A stretch of 64,000 bases of DNA, from positions 45,115,669 to 45,179,668 of the forward strand of contig JASEVX010000001.1 in the NCBI GenBank assembly GCA_031761405.1, in the 5' to 3' direction. Positions 44,825 to 56,284 of this stretch are shown piece by piece. The stretch's first letter is position 1. Each line of letters starts with the position of its first letter. The translations under genes and the position numbers were made by a program. The notes beneath the pieces were generated by a model, which worked only from the letters and a program-made list of their open reading frames with translations, did not search any database and was not told where the DNA came from. The DNA is from Serripes groenlandicus (Eukaryota > Mollusca > Bivalvia > Cardiida > Cardiidae).

Positions 44825-45032
44825 CCTTTTCCAACATACAGACAATTTCTCACTCCTGCAGCAGACGACTTTTAAAACCATAATGGCAAATGGAAAAATT
44901 GCTCATAGTGAGTAATTTCAGACTTTGCCACAATGTCTTCAAATGTATTTAATAATTAATCATTCATTGAGATTTTTTATGTTTTTTTCTCAAAGATGTG
45001 TGGTGCAGATTCGTTGTATGTGGGAAAAGGAT
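44825..45032. mobile_element. hairpin MITE M1 copy
   Basis: CCTTTTCCAACATACAGAC, CTGCAGCAGACGACTTTTAA, AATTGCTCATAGTGAGTAAT, then GTTGTATGTGGGAAAAGG. Confidence 0.7.
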
Positions 45033-45282
45033 CAAGAAATTGAAACATCTACTGCTTATTCATAACCCTGGTAAAACCAATTTTTCTGCAAAAGAAACGG
45101 TTAATGTTATTCATATGACTATAAAAGTGCCCAGAAAGCAGGAATAAGATCGATCAAAGGTCCTGGCCAGGCTGGCAAGCAGGGGGGAAGGGAAAAACCA
45201 TGAAGCTTTGCAACCAATGCTGAATGCTAGATGTGTGAGCAATACACAAAATATTGTTGTTTCCAATGCCTTAAAAAAATGT

Positions 45283-45667
45283 TAACACTTTCCCTCATAT
45301 AGACGCTTTGAGAAGCTCCAGCAGAAGATGACTTTTGAAAACATTGTAGGATAAATAGAAATTGCTAATAATAATCAATTTTTCCTTTTGCCACAATGTT
45401 TTCAACTCTATTTAATAATTAAACTCCCATTTTTGGAGATTTTTCAAGTTGTCTGCTGAAGATTTGTTGTATACGGGATAGGGTTAATATGAATCTATCA
45501 TTCCACCACTAAACAGGATTAACCCTTTCCCACCTGCAGACGCATTTTGTTGCAATAGTAGCAGACAACTTTAGAAAACATTGTGGCCAATGGTGAAATT
45601 GCTCTTTTATGGAGATTTTTCAGGTTTTTGTTTCTGCTGCAGATTTGATGTATGTGGGAAAGGGTTA
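45283..45667. mobile_element. two neighbouring hairpin MITE M1 copies
   Basis: Copy one runs from TTAACACTTTCCCTCATA (45283) to GGGATAGGGTTAA (about 45487). Copy two runs from TTAACCCTTTCCCACCTG (45519) to TGTGGGAAAGGGTTAA (45667) and has lost much of its middle. Confidence 0.75.
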
Positions 45668-46249
45668 AGAAGAGAAGACTTATTTTGGAAATATGGTTTT
45701 CCATCAATGAACATTTTCTTTATACATTGTAGGATCTTCTTTTTTCAGCAAATGCAAACTGAAAATATCATATCAAGTAAGATGGTAAATGGTACTTAAA
45801 GACAGATACAAATGTATAAGCTGACAGAATAGGAACAACAAATATGTGTACAACAATATTTTCTACTTTACAAATGAAATGCATGCAAAACATGCTAAAT
45901 AAAGGATTAAACATAGACTTTATCTTAGTTCTTGAAGTAATTTCATATGTTCCGGAAGTAAAGTAAGTTGTAATGTTTGGTGTTGCTGTTCATTTCACCT
46001 ACTATAGATCTACAATGACCTTCCTGTACTCCTAATGAATACTAATTCTTAAAATGCAATCACACTTGAATACTTGTTGTTAGCTATACAAGTCCTTGTA
46101 AAACGTGAAATTATAATTCCAAAGGGAAACAAAATGGCTAATTGACTGTGCTTGCTTCTATAAATCAAGAGTTGATTAAAGAATAAAGAATATTTGATAT
46201 GATGAGCATGAATTTAATGATATTGAGGGGGTACACTATATACCTTATA

Positions 46250-46380
46250 ACCATTTCCAACAAATCAGCAACAGACGAATTTGAAAACATCTTGCCAAAC
46301 ATATGGAAGTTCACCTTTTGCCACAATGCACTAAAAAGTTGCCAGCTGCAGATGCATCAAACTGTCTTTGCATGTGTGAA
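46250..46380. mobile_element. hairpin MITE M1, shortened copy
   Basis: CATTTCCAACAAATCAGCAA, CACCTTTTGCCACAATGC and GCCAGCTGCAGATGCATC. The short frames across it (46199-46602) are not genes. Confidence 0.5.
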
Positions 46381-46860
46381 GAGGATAAAACAACACTGTT
46401 ACATGGAACTAACGATTGTGTTACAAGAGAATCTTTTGGTGTGACTACTTCAATGATTTCAACCAGATCTAAGATCCTGCATCCAATGTATGTCAATGGT
46501 TCTCTGTATGCTTTACTTATAACCCTTTCAATGCTGAACTTTAAAATCGAATGGTTTTTGTATTTGAAAGAGTCCATAGCCAATTCTAGAATATCAAGAT
46601 AAAAGTTTTGAGTTCAGCAGCCAACCTTTGTCAAACTCGGTCAGGTAGAAAGTGTAAAATTGGCATTTCATTGGAGTCGGTTAAGCAATTTATTTAAAAA
46701 AATTGAACTTCTGTATCCTATTCTGTCAGCTTACATTAATAGACATCTCGCTGGATTGTTTTTAACACAAAGACTCATTATAGATTGCTTTTCTTGCCAC
46801 TGATAAACCATCAGACTTAATCTGATGTATCCTACTACCAGGTGTCCATCATTTTATACA

Positions 46861-47067
46861 TTAACCCTTTCCCACATAAACAGCCTGCAGCAGACGACTT
46901 TGAAAACATCATGGCAAAAATAAGGAAAATCTCTGTATAAGTAAAAGCATATTATATTTTGTCAAAAGGAAATATTGCTCATTGTGAGCAATATCTTTTT
47001 TTTGTGACATCGTTTTCAAAAGCTGTCAGCTACAGAGGCATCTGAATATGGGAAAGGGAAAGGTTAA
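46861..47067. mobile_element. hairpin MITE M1 copy
   Basis: TTAACCCTTTCCCACATA to GGGAAAGGGAAAGGTTAA, 207 bp, with the AATATTGCTCATTGTGAGCA centre. The right tip GGGAAA is duplicated. Confidence 0.8.
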
Positions 47068-47304
47068 AATATTTCAATTTGACATGCAAAACATGAAAAA
47101 AAGCAGTCCTGAATACTAATATGCGACGTTAAAAGGCAAATAATTAGCTATATACAGGTTGCAAAATATTTGTAAAAATAATAATAAATAAGAGACATAA
47201 TAAAGTTAGTGCCCGCATTCCATCACCAACTGTATGCAGCAAATGCTTAGATCTGTCGACATAGGCCACATTGAGATTACTGTAAGGGTGACAGAAATAA
47301 TTAC

Positions 47305-47402
47305 GTGGCTCTTGTTTCATCCTCGATCTCGGTCTCATTAGAGCCTCCTTTCAGAGGTCGTCCAACTATCCACCAGAAAAATCGACCCACACCTGCTAAT
47401 AG
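47305..47402 (-). CDS. SYNE1: nesprin, exon before the KASH exon
   Basis: 98 bp between TTTTATGGCAG and the donor GTAATT. It encodes LLAGVGRFFWWIVGRPLKGG and SNETEIEDETRA, plus two bases of a Thr codon that the KASH exon completes, so the phases match on both sides. A short aromatic hydrophobic stretch (GRFFWWIVG) precedes an acidic linker. It lies on the cytoplasmic side of the KASH helix if the KASH orientation holds; the hydrophobic stretch may lie on the membrane surface (inference). Alternative acceptors 7 or 10 bases downstream would break the phase. Confidence 0.8.
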
Positions 47403-47742
47403 CTGCCATAAAACATGAACAAAATCATTACTGAATGAAACAGAATCAAAAGCATAATTACATTTAAAATCACTAGGTTTTGAAAAAACATTCTAAGACT
47501 AAGCCGATTATTCAAATGTTCAAGGGCCATTATATATATGTTCAATAGTTGTATATGAATCCCTGTCGGTTATCCATATATAGACAAAGAATCACACTGA
47601 CATGAACTTCCCAGTTAATAACAAGCTGAAATTAAAACAAAAGTGTTTCCAATTTCTTTCACAGATTTCAACTGAACTTGAACAAATGGAAATTTTTTTG
47701 ATTGGAGAAAATAGCCTGTCTATCCAATTACCAAAATAAGTT

Positions 47743-47970
47743 TACCCTTTCTCATATGCAACAAATCTGCAGAAGACGACATTGAAATCAGCTAGGCAAA
47801 AATATTGAAAATTTCTTTAAATGAAAGTACAATTATTATTGAATGGAGTTGAAAACAATGTGGCAAATGGAAGATTTGCTCATTATGAACGATTTCTCTT
47901 TTTGCCAGTGTTTTCAAAAGTCATCTGCTGCAGATGCTTCTGTATGTAGAAAAGTGTTAATTAACCTTTC
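47743..47970. mobile_element. hairpin MITE M1 copy
   Basis: TTTACCCTTTCTCATATGC, GAAGACGACATTGAAATCA, the AGATTTGCTCATTATGAACG centre, and TCATCTGCTGCAGATGCTTC, then AAAGTGTTAA. Confidence 0.65.
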
Positions 47971-48638
47971 CCTGATAATGATGATGATTTTGCAGTAAAG
48001 AAGTGCCTCTGTAGTAAAACAATTGTAAGGGTATTTGTAGCCAGTGAACAGCCATACCAAGCTGTGCAACTGATATTACACTGTTCACCAATTTGTCACA
48101 AAAGGTTTGGCAAAGCTTGGTTTTCCTGCAGCAAAGCTTTTTGGTATAATAAAGTCTCCTCTAATTCATCTATGATTTGAAGTACAATTTAAAAGTTTTT
48201 TCTGTGCAATTAAAATATTGCAAACACTTTTGTGTATAAAAAATACCAATGATTATTATAATATATACAAATGTAAACTTTAGCTTCAATAAATCTATAT
48301 GAATACTATGAGAAAACTCTAAGATGACTTCACACTACAAAGAATAACATTCTCCCAAGCACCAGCACCTAAACATAATTTCACTGCAATATTAGCAAAA
48401 CTGAACTTTCTGTACATTTCCCTGCAAATATGACCTGTAGGCTGTAACACAAAATAGAGTTGCCAACAAAAGCTTGAAATCATTTTGTTTATTGATGTAA
48501 AAACTATCATAATTAATTAATTAATTATTGTCATGAAATAAAAAAAAAGGTTGTGCTAATAACCTTAATGAGATTCTTTAATATCGCTGACATCAAACTA
48601 AAGAATCATTTTAAAACGTGTTCAGTTACAGAAATGTT

Positions 48639-48840
48639 AACCCTAATTTTAGCATAAAAAATCTGCAGTTGACTTCAAAAACAATTGAAAATCTGTATAA
48701 CTATTGAATACAGTTGAAAAGATTGTAGCAGAAGAGGAAACCACTCATGAAAGACTACGTTTCTCCTTTTACCACAATCTTTTCAGAAATTGTATGTTGC
48801 AGATGTTTCAAAATTTGTCTGCAAGTGGTAATGGGTCAAT
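48639..48840. mobile_element. hairpin MITE M1, decayed copy
   Basis: TTAACCCTAATTTTAGC, CTGCAGTTGACTTC, GAAACCACTCATGAAAG and GCAAGTGGTAATGGGTCAA. Confidence 0.5.
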
Positions 48841-48969
48841 ATTGTATATATAACAAACAAAAGAACCATTATACAACATGATCAATTTTTAAACATAAGT
48901 AATCCCTGTATGAGTGTTATCTAATTAATAACTAAGAAACAACTAACACAAAATAAACAATTCAACGTT

Positions 48970-49230
48970 TCTGTCATGTAGACACATCTGCAGCAGATGA
49001 CATTTGAAAACATAGTCGCAAAAGGTGAAATTTATCAATGTTTTCAAAAGGTTTCAATAATTTTATTTTCATTGATAGATATTTTACAAATTTAGTTTAG
49101 ATGGTTTATCCCTTCCCCTCATATAGACGCTTTCTGACGCCTCTGCAGCAGCCGGCAAAAGAAGAAATTGCTCAAAACGTTTACAAAGTTGTCTGCTGCA
49201 GATTTGTTGTATGTGGGAAAGGGGGGTTAA
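48970..49230. mobile_element. hairpin MITE M1, overlapping or nested copies
   Basis: A left part at 48975-49080 (GACACATCTGCAGCAGATGA) is followed by a second copy from CCCTTCCCCTCATATAGACG (49110) to GTATGTGGGAAAGGGGGGTT (49228). The second is an internally shortened copy. Confidence 0.6.
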
Positions 49231-49889
49231 AGTCATCTGCCACAGACTGGTTGAATCCATAAACATATTAAATCTATTCATAGAAAAAGCCTCCATTTGC
49301 AGTTATCAAGTCCCAATAGCATAATCACTAATGATGAAAAAGGAATCTGTTAGACAGCTGTGGTCTAAAATGGATAGAATAAAACACTAATAAATTTCTA
49401 GCTAAAAGGAATTCTTCCAAAACAACTAGGCCATGGTTGGTACACCATGCTGTAATATGAGTACTTACAACTGTTTTTAATCAAAGTACTGATGCTGAAG
49501 GAGTATCTGAATAGATAATTATTTATACATTATAGCCAGTTCAGGAAAAAAGGACTTCTCTCCTATAGGGTGCTATAATTCTCGCTTTGAGGAAACGGGT
49601 TTAAAGTTAAAATTGTGCATTTTAGAATAAAAATGCCTTAAAATTTAATTAAATTCATAATAAACTTATTTTTATATTAAACATTTTCCTCATAATTTGG
49701 CGAAACAACTGTCACAGTGAAACAGCCGCCAAGCCCATGTATATATGCTGTAATACCATTGGAAGCTGCTAAACAAAATTATGACCAACTATATATATGT
49801 ATTAAAAGAAAATAATCTCTTAGAAATAAGACAAAAACATGATAAACAATGAACTTGTAATTAATATACATTTGTACGAACATCTCTAT

Positions 49890-50120
49890 CAACCCTTTCC
49901 CTCATATAGACGCTTTCTGACACCTCTGCAGCAGACAGCTTTTTGAAAACATAGTGACAAAAGAAGAAATTGCACAAAACGTGCAATTTCTTCTTTTGCC
50001 ACAATGTTTTCCACTTTTTGTCATAGGTTATCCATTCAATTATGGAAATATACTAATTTTTGACAAAATATGTTCAAAGTCGTCTGCTGCAGAATTGTCG
50101 TATGAGGAAAAGGGATAAAC
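49890..50120. mobile_element. hairpin MITE M1, near-complete copy
   Basis: CAACCCTTTCCCTCATATAG to TATGAGGAAAAGGGATAA. The centre is GAAATTGCACAAAACGTGCA, with both stem partners changed relative to the commoner GAAATTGCTCAAAACGAGCA. The left TTAA is mutated to TCAA. Confidence 0.8.
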
Positions 50121-50129
50121 AATAGTGAG

Positions 50130-50625
50130 GCATCGGCAGCAGACGATTTTTAAAAAAATTGTAGGAAATACTAGAAATTTCTCAAGTTGAGCAATATCTC
50201 TTTTTTTTAACAAAATATTTTTAAGTTGAAGTAAAACTTCAGGTTACAACTGTCAATATTTATAATAATTTCTTCCAACATAAAGACATTTTGACGAATC
50301 TGCAGTAGACCTAATTTGAAAATATTGAAGACCTATTTTGAAAAGGGTTAATTGAAGAGCCTAAATTGGAATACCAGGCAATGGGTTAAAAAAAACACAA
50401 CAGATTATCAACTGAACTGAACTGAACTTGGCTACTTAGGTGAAAAGTTCACTTCGTGTAACTATGACTTTATCCCTTTCCCACATACAGCACCTTTGGA
50501 AACATTGATGCAAAAGGAGAAATTGGTCATAATGAGGAATTTCTCTAATTTCCACAATATATTCAACTTGATTTAATAAGAGTTTTCCATGTGGTCTGCT
50601 GCATATTTATTGTATGTGGGAAAAA
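50130..50625. mobile_element. decayed M1 fragments
   Basis: A left-half scrap near 50130-50230 (GGCAGCAGACGATTTTTAAA), another near 50285-50350, and a copy from CCCTTTCCCACATACAGCAC (50473) to GTATGTGGGAAAAAATG (50628). Confidence 0.55.
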
Positions 50626-51124
50626 ATGAACTAATATTTAACTATATTTGTGATACAGATCACTTTAAATGATTCTGCAGGATACATCTTAAGAAAATGT
50701 TTTGGCAAATCGAAAAAAAGTGCTTGCAACAAGAAGTTTCTCAATTTTGGACAACTTTCCGACTCATTATAAAAACAATACTTCCGAATCTCCTCATATT
50801 TCAAGTTTTCAAGTACACAGTCATATGTAATGAGATAAATATACAAGATCACAGTACACGACAGATAATAACAACATGTAGTTTCAGGTCTCTTTTTACC
50901 TTGCCATGTCTTTGTCTACATATCTGACTGCTTTTGTTCTGAATCTATAGAAAGGGAGTTTGAGAACAAGTTAAAAGAAGACGTGTTTTTGTTAAATTTT
51001 AAAAGTACACAATTTAGTTAGATGACGTCCAATCATGATATTGGCAATGCTTTAGTCTGATAAAGACAAAATTTGATGCAGAAGACATTTTAAAATATCG
51101 TCGGAAAAGGACAGATTGCCCCTT

Positions 51125-51604
51125 TAACCCTTTCCCTCATACAGATGCATTTTCTTGCCTCACCAGCAGCCGACTTTGTGACAAAAGTTAAAATTGCCCA
51201 TAAAGAGAATTTTCTCCATTTGCCACAAGAAATATAAAAAAAAATATTATTCAATAAAGTGGAAAGTGGCTAACCCTTTCCCTCATACGACAATTCTGCA
51301 GCAATTGACTTTAAACATATTTTATCAAAAATTAGGTTATCCATTCACTAAAAGTGGAAAACATTGTGGCAAAAAGGAGAAATTGCTCATTTTGAGCAAT
51401 TTCTTCTTTTGGCACTATGTTTTCAAAAAGCGTCTATATGAGGGAAAGTGTTAAAGTCTTTCCGAATTGTAGACACATCTGCAGCAAATGACTTTTGAAA
51501 ACAAAAAAATAGAAATTGCTGATCATGAACAATTTCTCATTTTGCAATATAGGATGTTTTCAAATTAGCCTGCTACAGATTCTTTGTATTATGGAAAGGG
51601 TTAA
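51125..51604. mobile_element. cluster of three M1 copies
   Basis: A left half from TTAACCCTTTCCCTCATACA (51125) is followed by a copy 51270-51452 (TAACCCTTTCCCTCATACGA to CTATATGAGGGAAAGTGTTA) and one at 51453-51604 (TCTTTCCGAATTGTAGACAC to TTATGGAAAGGGTTAA). Confidence 0.65.
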
Positions 51605-51653
51605 AAGAGGCAACACACAATAGTAGTTATCTAGAAGATATTCATCTATTAAT

Positions 51654-51883
51654 TTAACACTTTCCCTCATATAGACGCTTTCTGACGCCTCTGCAGCAGA
51701 CGGCTTTTTGAAAACATAGTGACAAAAGAAGAAATTGCACAAAACGTGCAATTTCTCCTTTTGCCACAATGTTTTCCACTTTTTGTCATAGGTTATCTAT
51801 TCAATTATGGAGATTTTCTATGTTTTGACAAAATACGTTCAAAGTCGTCTGCTGCAGAATTGTCGTATGAGGGAAAGGGTTAA
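51654..51883. mobile_element. hairpin MITE M1, reference copy
   Basis: 230 bp from TTAACACTTTCCCTCATATA to GTATGAGGGAAAGGGTTAA. The inverted ends are about 35 bp (the CTGCAGCAGACGG block at the left matches GTCGTCTGCTGCAG at the right). The centre is a hairpin: GAAATTGCACAAAACGTGCA then ATTTC, extended by AAAAGAAG/CTCCTTTT and GTGACA/TGCCAC. No coding capacity. TTAA target and CCC tips suggest mobilisation by a piggyBac-type transposase (inference). Confidence 0.9.
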
Positions 51884-51961
51884 TACTATGATTATTGAAA
51901 GAGTATCAAGATAAGTATTCAGAAACTAAAAGTGACAAAGGCACTGAATTCCAGTACATAC

Positions 51962-52147
51962 CTGTCTTGATAGAGCAAATGGTGATCTTGTCCTGGATCT
52001 GCTGGATGAACTAGAACCCGGACGGAATGATGGTCTAAATGGACGGGTTGGTGTACTTGTTCTCACCGACGGGTCTCTTGGACTAGATTGTCCTGAGGAC
52101 GGAGCTGAACTGCCACTTAAGTCAAAACTTCGGTCTGGACTTCGAAG
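51962..52147 (-). CDS. SYNE1: nesprin, Ser/Arg/Pro-rich linker exon
   Basis: 186 bp, 62 codons, from an acceptor ATTTCTAG to a donor CAG/GTATGT. Reading LRSPDRSFDLSGSSAPSSGQ, then repeated S-P, R-P and S-R-S-R elements, ending FALSRQ. It is a disordered, phosphorylatable linker between the last spectrin repeat and the KASH region, as found in other nesprins. Phase 0 at both borders, agreeing with 52916-53119 and 47305-47402. Confidence 0.85.
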
Positions 52148-52223
52148 CTAGAAATAGGAGAAATTAATGATATTGTAACTACATGTACCTATATTCAAAC
52201 AACACAATGTGTTGTCTGCTAAT

Positions 52224-52447
52224 CGACCCTTTCCCTCATACCAAATATCTGCAGCAGACAAAAACATACCTGAAAACATTTGGAAACTCCCTTTAAATGA
52301 AAGTACAATTCTTCAATTGAGTTGAAAACATGGTGACAAAAGGATAAATTGGTCGTTTTGAGCAATTTCTTCTTTTGTCGCCATGTTTTTAAAAAGCTGT
52401 TTGCTGCAGAGGCGTCAAAAAGTGTCTATATGAGGGAAAGGAATAAC
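52224..52447. mobile_element. hairpin MITE M1 copy
   Basis: GACCCTTTCCCTCATACCAA to GTCTATATGAGGGAAAGGAA. The centre is TAAATTGGTCGTTTTGAGCA. It lies in the intron of about 770 bp between the linker and last spectrin exons. Confidence 0.75.
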
Positions 52448-52719
52448 TGTAACCAAAGTTAATGTGTGAAAGAAATATGTTGGAGAAGTGATCACTGGCA
52501 CACCCTTCTTTACAGACGACAACAAATAAACGGGATATATAATTTTATCTTAAAAGCAAAACATTTTTGACCATATGATATTGCTCAACACAACCAATTT
52601 CTTCTTTTCTAACATTATTTTGAACTTTCTATCAAAACTGTAATTCATTTTTTTCCACATTTTAAAACTTCCGTCTCGTAACAATAACCTATCAGTGAAG
52701 TCTTTTCCACATGCAATAG

Positions 52720-52905
52720 CATATGACACATTAGTTGCAGACAACTCTTGAAAATACTGTGACAAAAGGAGTACCGTAATAATTTTTGCTCATCATTAGA
52801 AATTTCTCTAGTTGCCACAATGTTTATTAGGTCTATTCATTTAAAAGATTTTTCATATGTTGTCAAAGTTCTCCCCTGCCAATTTCTCTTTTGTGAGAAA
52901 AAATT
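52720..52905. mobile_element. decayed M1 copy
   Basis: TTGCAGACAACTCTTGAAA, GACAAAAGGAGTACC, then GTTGCCACAATGTTTATTAG and TTTTGTGAGAAAAA. It sits immediately next to the donor side of the exon at 52916. Confidence 0.45.
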
Positions 52906-52915
52906 ATCGTATTAC

Positions 52916-53119
52916 CGGTTTACTGTCCAGTCTCGTTTCCAAGCTGGTGATATAGGATGAACACAGTCTCTGTAGAGCTTTTAATCGATTGGCAATAATG
53001 TGCATCTTGTCTTTCGCTTGTGACATCTCCGGGCTTTCACAGTTCAGTAACAACTGATCGGCGGTGTCTCGCAATGACATCACTCGGGGCTGATTTTGGT
53101 CAAGGTCAAATCTGATATC
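52916..53119 (-). CDS. SYNE1: nesprin, last spectrin-repeat exon
   Basis: 204 bp, 68 codons, from ACATTACAG to CCG/GTAATA. Begins DIRFDLDQNQPRVMSLRDTA and ends SLETRLDSKP. The heptad-like helical pattern (RVMSLRDTADQLLLNC, then KMHIIANRLKALQRLC) is that of a spectrin repeat, part of the rod that spaces the KASH anchor from the cytoskeleton. Phase 0 at both ends. Confidence 0.88.
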
Positions 53120-53154
53120 CTGTAATGTATTAAATTGATATTAATTATTGTTTA

Positions 53155-53390
53155 ACCCTTTCCCAAATACAAGAAAGTCTGCAGCGGATGATATTAAAAA
53201 ATATCTAGGCAAAAACACAGAAAATATCTATAAATGAAGATATATATGCCTAAAACAATTGAAAACATTGTGGCAAATGGAGAAATTGCTCATCATGAGC
53301 AATTTCGACTTTTGCCAAATGTTTTCAAAAGTCCTCTGCTGCAGAGGTGTCCGAAAGCGTCTATATATCTACATATGAACAACTTCTTCT
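53155..53390. mobile_element. hairpin MITE M1 copy
   Basis: TTAACCCTTTCCCAAATACA, CTGCAGCGGATGAT, GAGAAATTGCTCATCATGAG centre, and CTCTGCTGCAGAGGTGTCCG at the right. The right tip is lost. Confidence 0.75.
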
Positions 53391-53462
53391 GTTTTTAAAA
53401 GTTGTCCACTGCGTATGCATGAAATGAAAATGAAGTGTCAACTCATAATATTAGTGAAGTTT

Positions 53463-53680
53463 AATCTCTTTCCCACATACATACACTTTCTGATGCCTCT
53501 GCAGCTGAAGACTGTTGAAAGAAGTGTGACATAAAGAGAAATTTCTCCTTTTGTAACAATGTTTTCAACTTATTTCAGTAATTATACCTTAATTATACCT
53601 TCATTTCTAGAAATGTTCCATGTCTTTGCCTAGATATTATCAGTCATCTTCTGCAGATTTGTAGTATGTGGGAAAGGTTT
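53463..53680. mobile_element. hairpin MITE M1 copy
   Basis: CTCTTTCCCACATACATACA, GATGCCTCTGCAGCTGAAGA, AGAGAAATTTCTCC centre, then GTAGTATGTGGGAAAGG. Confidence 0.7.
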
Positions 53681-53695
53681 TTTTTTTTAAGGCAT

Positions 53696-53926
53696 TAACC
53701 CTTTCCCAGATATAGACGCTTGCTGACGCCTCTGCAGCAGACGGCTTTTTGAAAACATAGTGACAAAAGAAGAAATTGCTCAAAACGAGCAATTTCTCCT
53801 TTTGACACAATGTTTTCCACTTTTAGTCATAGGCTATCCATTTAATTATAGAGATTTTCTATTTATTGACAAAATATGTTCAAAGTCGTCTGCTACAGAA
53901 ATGTCGTATGAGGAAAAGAGTTTATC
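53696..53926. mobile_element. hairpin MITE M1 copy
   Basis: TTAACCCTTTCCCAGATATA to GTATGAGGAAAAGAGTTTA. The centre is GAAATTGCTCAAAACGAGCA, the ancestral-type stem compared with the CAC/GTG variant at 51654. Confidence 0.85.
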
Positions 53927-54000
53927 CAAACTGAATACAAGAGTGAACACATTTGAAGCATGCCAATGTCAGTATGTAAAAGCATGATGGACAGATAGAT

Positions 54001-54232
54001 TAACCCTCTTTCCAACATGCAACAAATCTGCAGCAGACGACTTTGAAAACATCTAAGCAAAAGCACACAAAATTCTTTAAATGAAAGAACAATCATTGAA
54101 TAGAGTTGAAAACATGGTGACAAAAAGAGAAATTGCTCGTTTTGAGCAATTTCTTCTTTTGTTGCAATGTTTTCAAGAAGCTGTCTGCTGCAGAGGCGTC
54201 CGAAAGCGTCTATATGAGGGAAAAGGTTAATT
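54001..54232. mobile_element. hairpin MITE M1 copy
   Basis: TTAACCCTCTTTCCAACATG to CTATATGAGGGAAAAGGTTA. The centre is GAAATTGCTCGTTTTGAGCA. Confidence 0.8.
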
Positions 54233-54299
54233 AACAGACAGACAACAGTTAAGTGATCACTATGAATCTTCCAACCAAGATAGGTAACACAAAAAGTAA

Positions 54300-54512
54300 G
54301 CAAAATCTGCAGCAGAAGACTTTAAAAGCATTAAGTCAAAAGAATTGAAACTCTCTATAAATGAAAGAAAAATTATTGAATCAATTAGAAAAAACATTGT
54401 GGCATATGGAGAAATTGCTGATAATGAGCAATTTCTCCCTTTGCAACAATGTTTTCAAAAGTCGTCTGCTCCAGAGTTTTTCAGCAAGCGCTTGTATGTG
54501 GAAAAAAGTTAA
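54300..54512. mobile_element. hairpin MITE M1 copy beside an exon
   Basis: CTGCAGCAGAAGACTTTAAA, GAGAAATTGCTGATAATGAG and AAAAGTCGTCTGCTCCAGAG, then TATGTGGAAAAAAG. It ends about 35 bases from the donor of the exon at 54546. Confidence 0.7.
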
Positions 54513-54545
54513 AATCTTTATTTCTGTCATTCCATGAACGTTTAC

Positions 54546-54875
54546 CTGTAATTTTCTAAGTCTGGTCCAGAGTACGGAATCATCACTTCCCATGTTGACG
54601 GGCTCGCACTGATGTAGCTTGGTCTCAATGCCCTCCAACCACAACAACAGATCATGGATGGTATGATGGAACTCCTGACATTGCATCAAAGCCTTCTGCA
54701 GCTCCCCCTGTAATCGCGTTGCTTGGTTACAAACAGCATCCCAACGTTTATTCATTATCCTAAGTCTATCCTTCATGACACGCCCTTCCTCTTTCGAAGA
54801 ATCTATCAACTCTCGGCTAGTCAGGTTAATGGATACGACACGCGTCTTTTTGGCTTCCAGTTGAACAAGGAAATC
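54546..54875 (-). CDS. SYNE1: nesprin, large spectrin-repeat exon
   Basis: 330 bp, 110 codons, from TATATTTCAG to TTACAG/GTAAAC. It begins DFLVQLEAKKTRVVSINLTS, contains the spectrin-repeat hallmark MNKRWDAVCNQATRLQGELQ, and continues with CQEFHHTIHDLLLWLEGIET, a typical helix A start with its conserved Trp. So it holds the end of one repeat and the start of the next. Phase 0 on both sides. It is the longest and clearest coding block of the gene in this window. Confidence 0.93.
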
Positions 54876-54999
54876 CTGAAATATAATGATACATCATGAT
54901 TTTAATTAATTTGAGAAATGATAGAAAATATGCATGTAAAAGGACTGGTAAAGATGAAATAGCTCCTAATGAGCAACAGTTCCTGTTCCTTCCATGATT

Positions 55000-55216
55000 G
55001 ACCCTTTCCCACACAAAATAAATCTGCAGCAGATGACTTTGAAAACATTTAGGTCAAAATATGGAAACATCTCTGTATATGAAAGTCTACTTATTGTAAA
55101 CATTATGGCAAAAGGAGAAATTGCTCATGAGCAATTTCTTCTGTTGTAACATTGTTTTCGAAAGTTGTCTGCTATAGAGGCGTCAGAAAGTGTCTGAATG
55201 TGGGAAAGGGTTAAAT
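55000..55216. mobile_element. hairpin MITE M1 copy
   Basis: GACCCTTTCCCACACAAAAT to GTCTGAATGTGGGAAAGGGT then TAA. The centre is GAGAAATTGCTCATGAGCAA, an almost loopless palindrome. Confidence 0.8.
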
Positions 55217-55379
55217 AATGTTGGTGAACCAGGCATTAAAATACTTTTTCTATAAAGGGAAATGTTCAACTCGATAAATGACAAAATTGAACATCAATAC
55301 AGTCAAATTTTATTATAAACATAGGTTGCAGTTTTCACAATTCACCCATTCAGCCAAATAAAACCAATCCATAATTCTG

Positions 55380-55565
55380 TTCAAATGGATAAAAATGGTA
55401 GTAATGACTGCCCTTCTTGGCGTTCAGGGTTGTAGGTTAGCATTACAACTGAATGGCCGGTGTCAGGATAAATGGACCAGTAGTACTGGTAACTTACCCA
55501 GGAAACGCCTTGATATGACTGAAAAATTGTTGAAAGCGGCATAAAACACCAATCAGTCAAATGGA
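55380..55565 (+). repeat. SINE 3' part, GATT-tail family
   Basis: CTTGATATGACTGAAAAATTG, GTTGAAAGCGGCATAAAACA, then CCAATCAGTCAA. Same 3' end family as 8872-8990. The 74-codon minus-strand frame here is repeat sequence. Confidence 0.5.
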
Positions 55566-55723
55566 AAGAAATTATAAAGAACTCTGGACAAGGTGTGTAT
55601 TTCATGTTCTAAATTTCTTATTATATAACCTTTTCCAATATACAACATATCTGCAGCTGACGACTTTGAAAGCATGTAAACAAAATATGGAAAATCCCTA
55701 TAACTGAAATTATAACTATTAGC

Positions 55724-55947
55724 TTAACCCTTTCCCACAAACAACAAATCTGCAGCAGAAGACTTTGAAAACATGGTGACAAAAATCTGAAAAATCTCCA
55801 TTTAAGATAACTTTATGTTAAATAAAGTTGAAAACATTGTGGCCAAAGGAGAAATCATCATGAGCAATTTAACCTTTGGCCACAATGTTTTCAAAAGTCG
55901 TCTGCTGCTATTGCTTCAAAATGCGTCTGCAGGTGGGAAAGGGTTAA
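55724..55947. mobile_element. hairpin MITE M1, complete copy
   Basis: 224 bp from TTAACCCTTTCCCACAAACA to GCAGGTGGGAAAGGGTTAA with TTAA at both ends. The central arms GAAAACATTGTGGCCAAAGG and CCTTTGGCCACAATGTTTTC are perfect complements, including a GGCC shared by both arms where other copies have GGCAA. Confidence 0.87.
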
Positions 55948-56284
55948 GTTGAAAACAATGAGGCAAGAGTAGAAATTGTTACCTTTGAGCAATTTCTCCT
56001 TTTGTTACAATGTTTTAAAAATTTGTTTTGCTGATGTGTCAAAATCAAAAGTATTGTTTGAATGTAACAATTTAATTCAATGCCACAACAAAGGCTTTTT
56101 GTTGGTTTACATGTTATTGAGTGTGGAAATAACCAGATTAGTAGCTGTTATTGAAGCCTCTGTTATATCATATATGTATATATATATATATATGTTGCAA
56201 CAGTCATAAATATGAAATCTGAGCCTAAACCAGTGCATTAAAACTTTGTATTTCACTGTGCATTGTGCCACCAAACCTTATCCT

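Noticed and set aside
53893..54303. 136-codon minus-strand ORF
   Set aside because: Spans two M1 MITE copies; its frame is dictated by MITE sequence.
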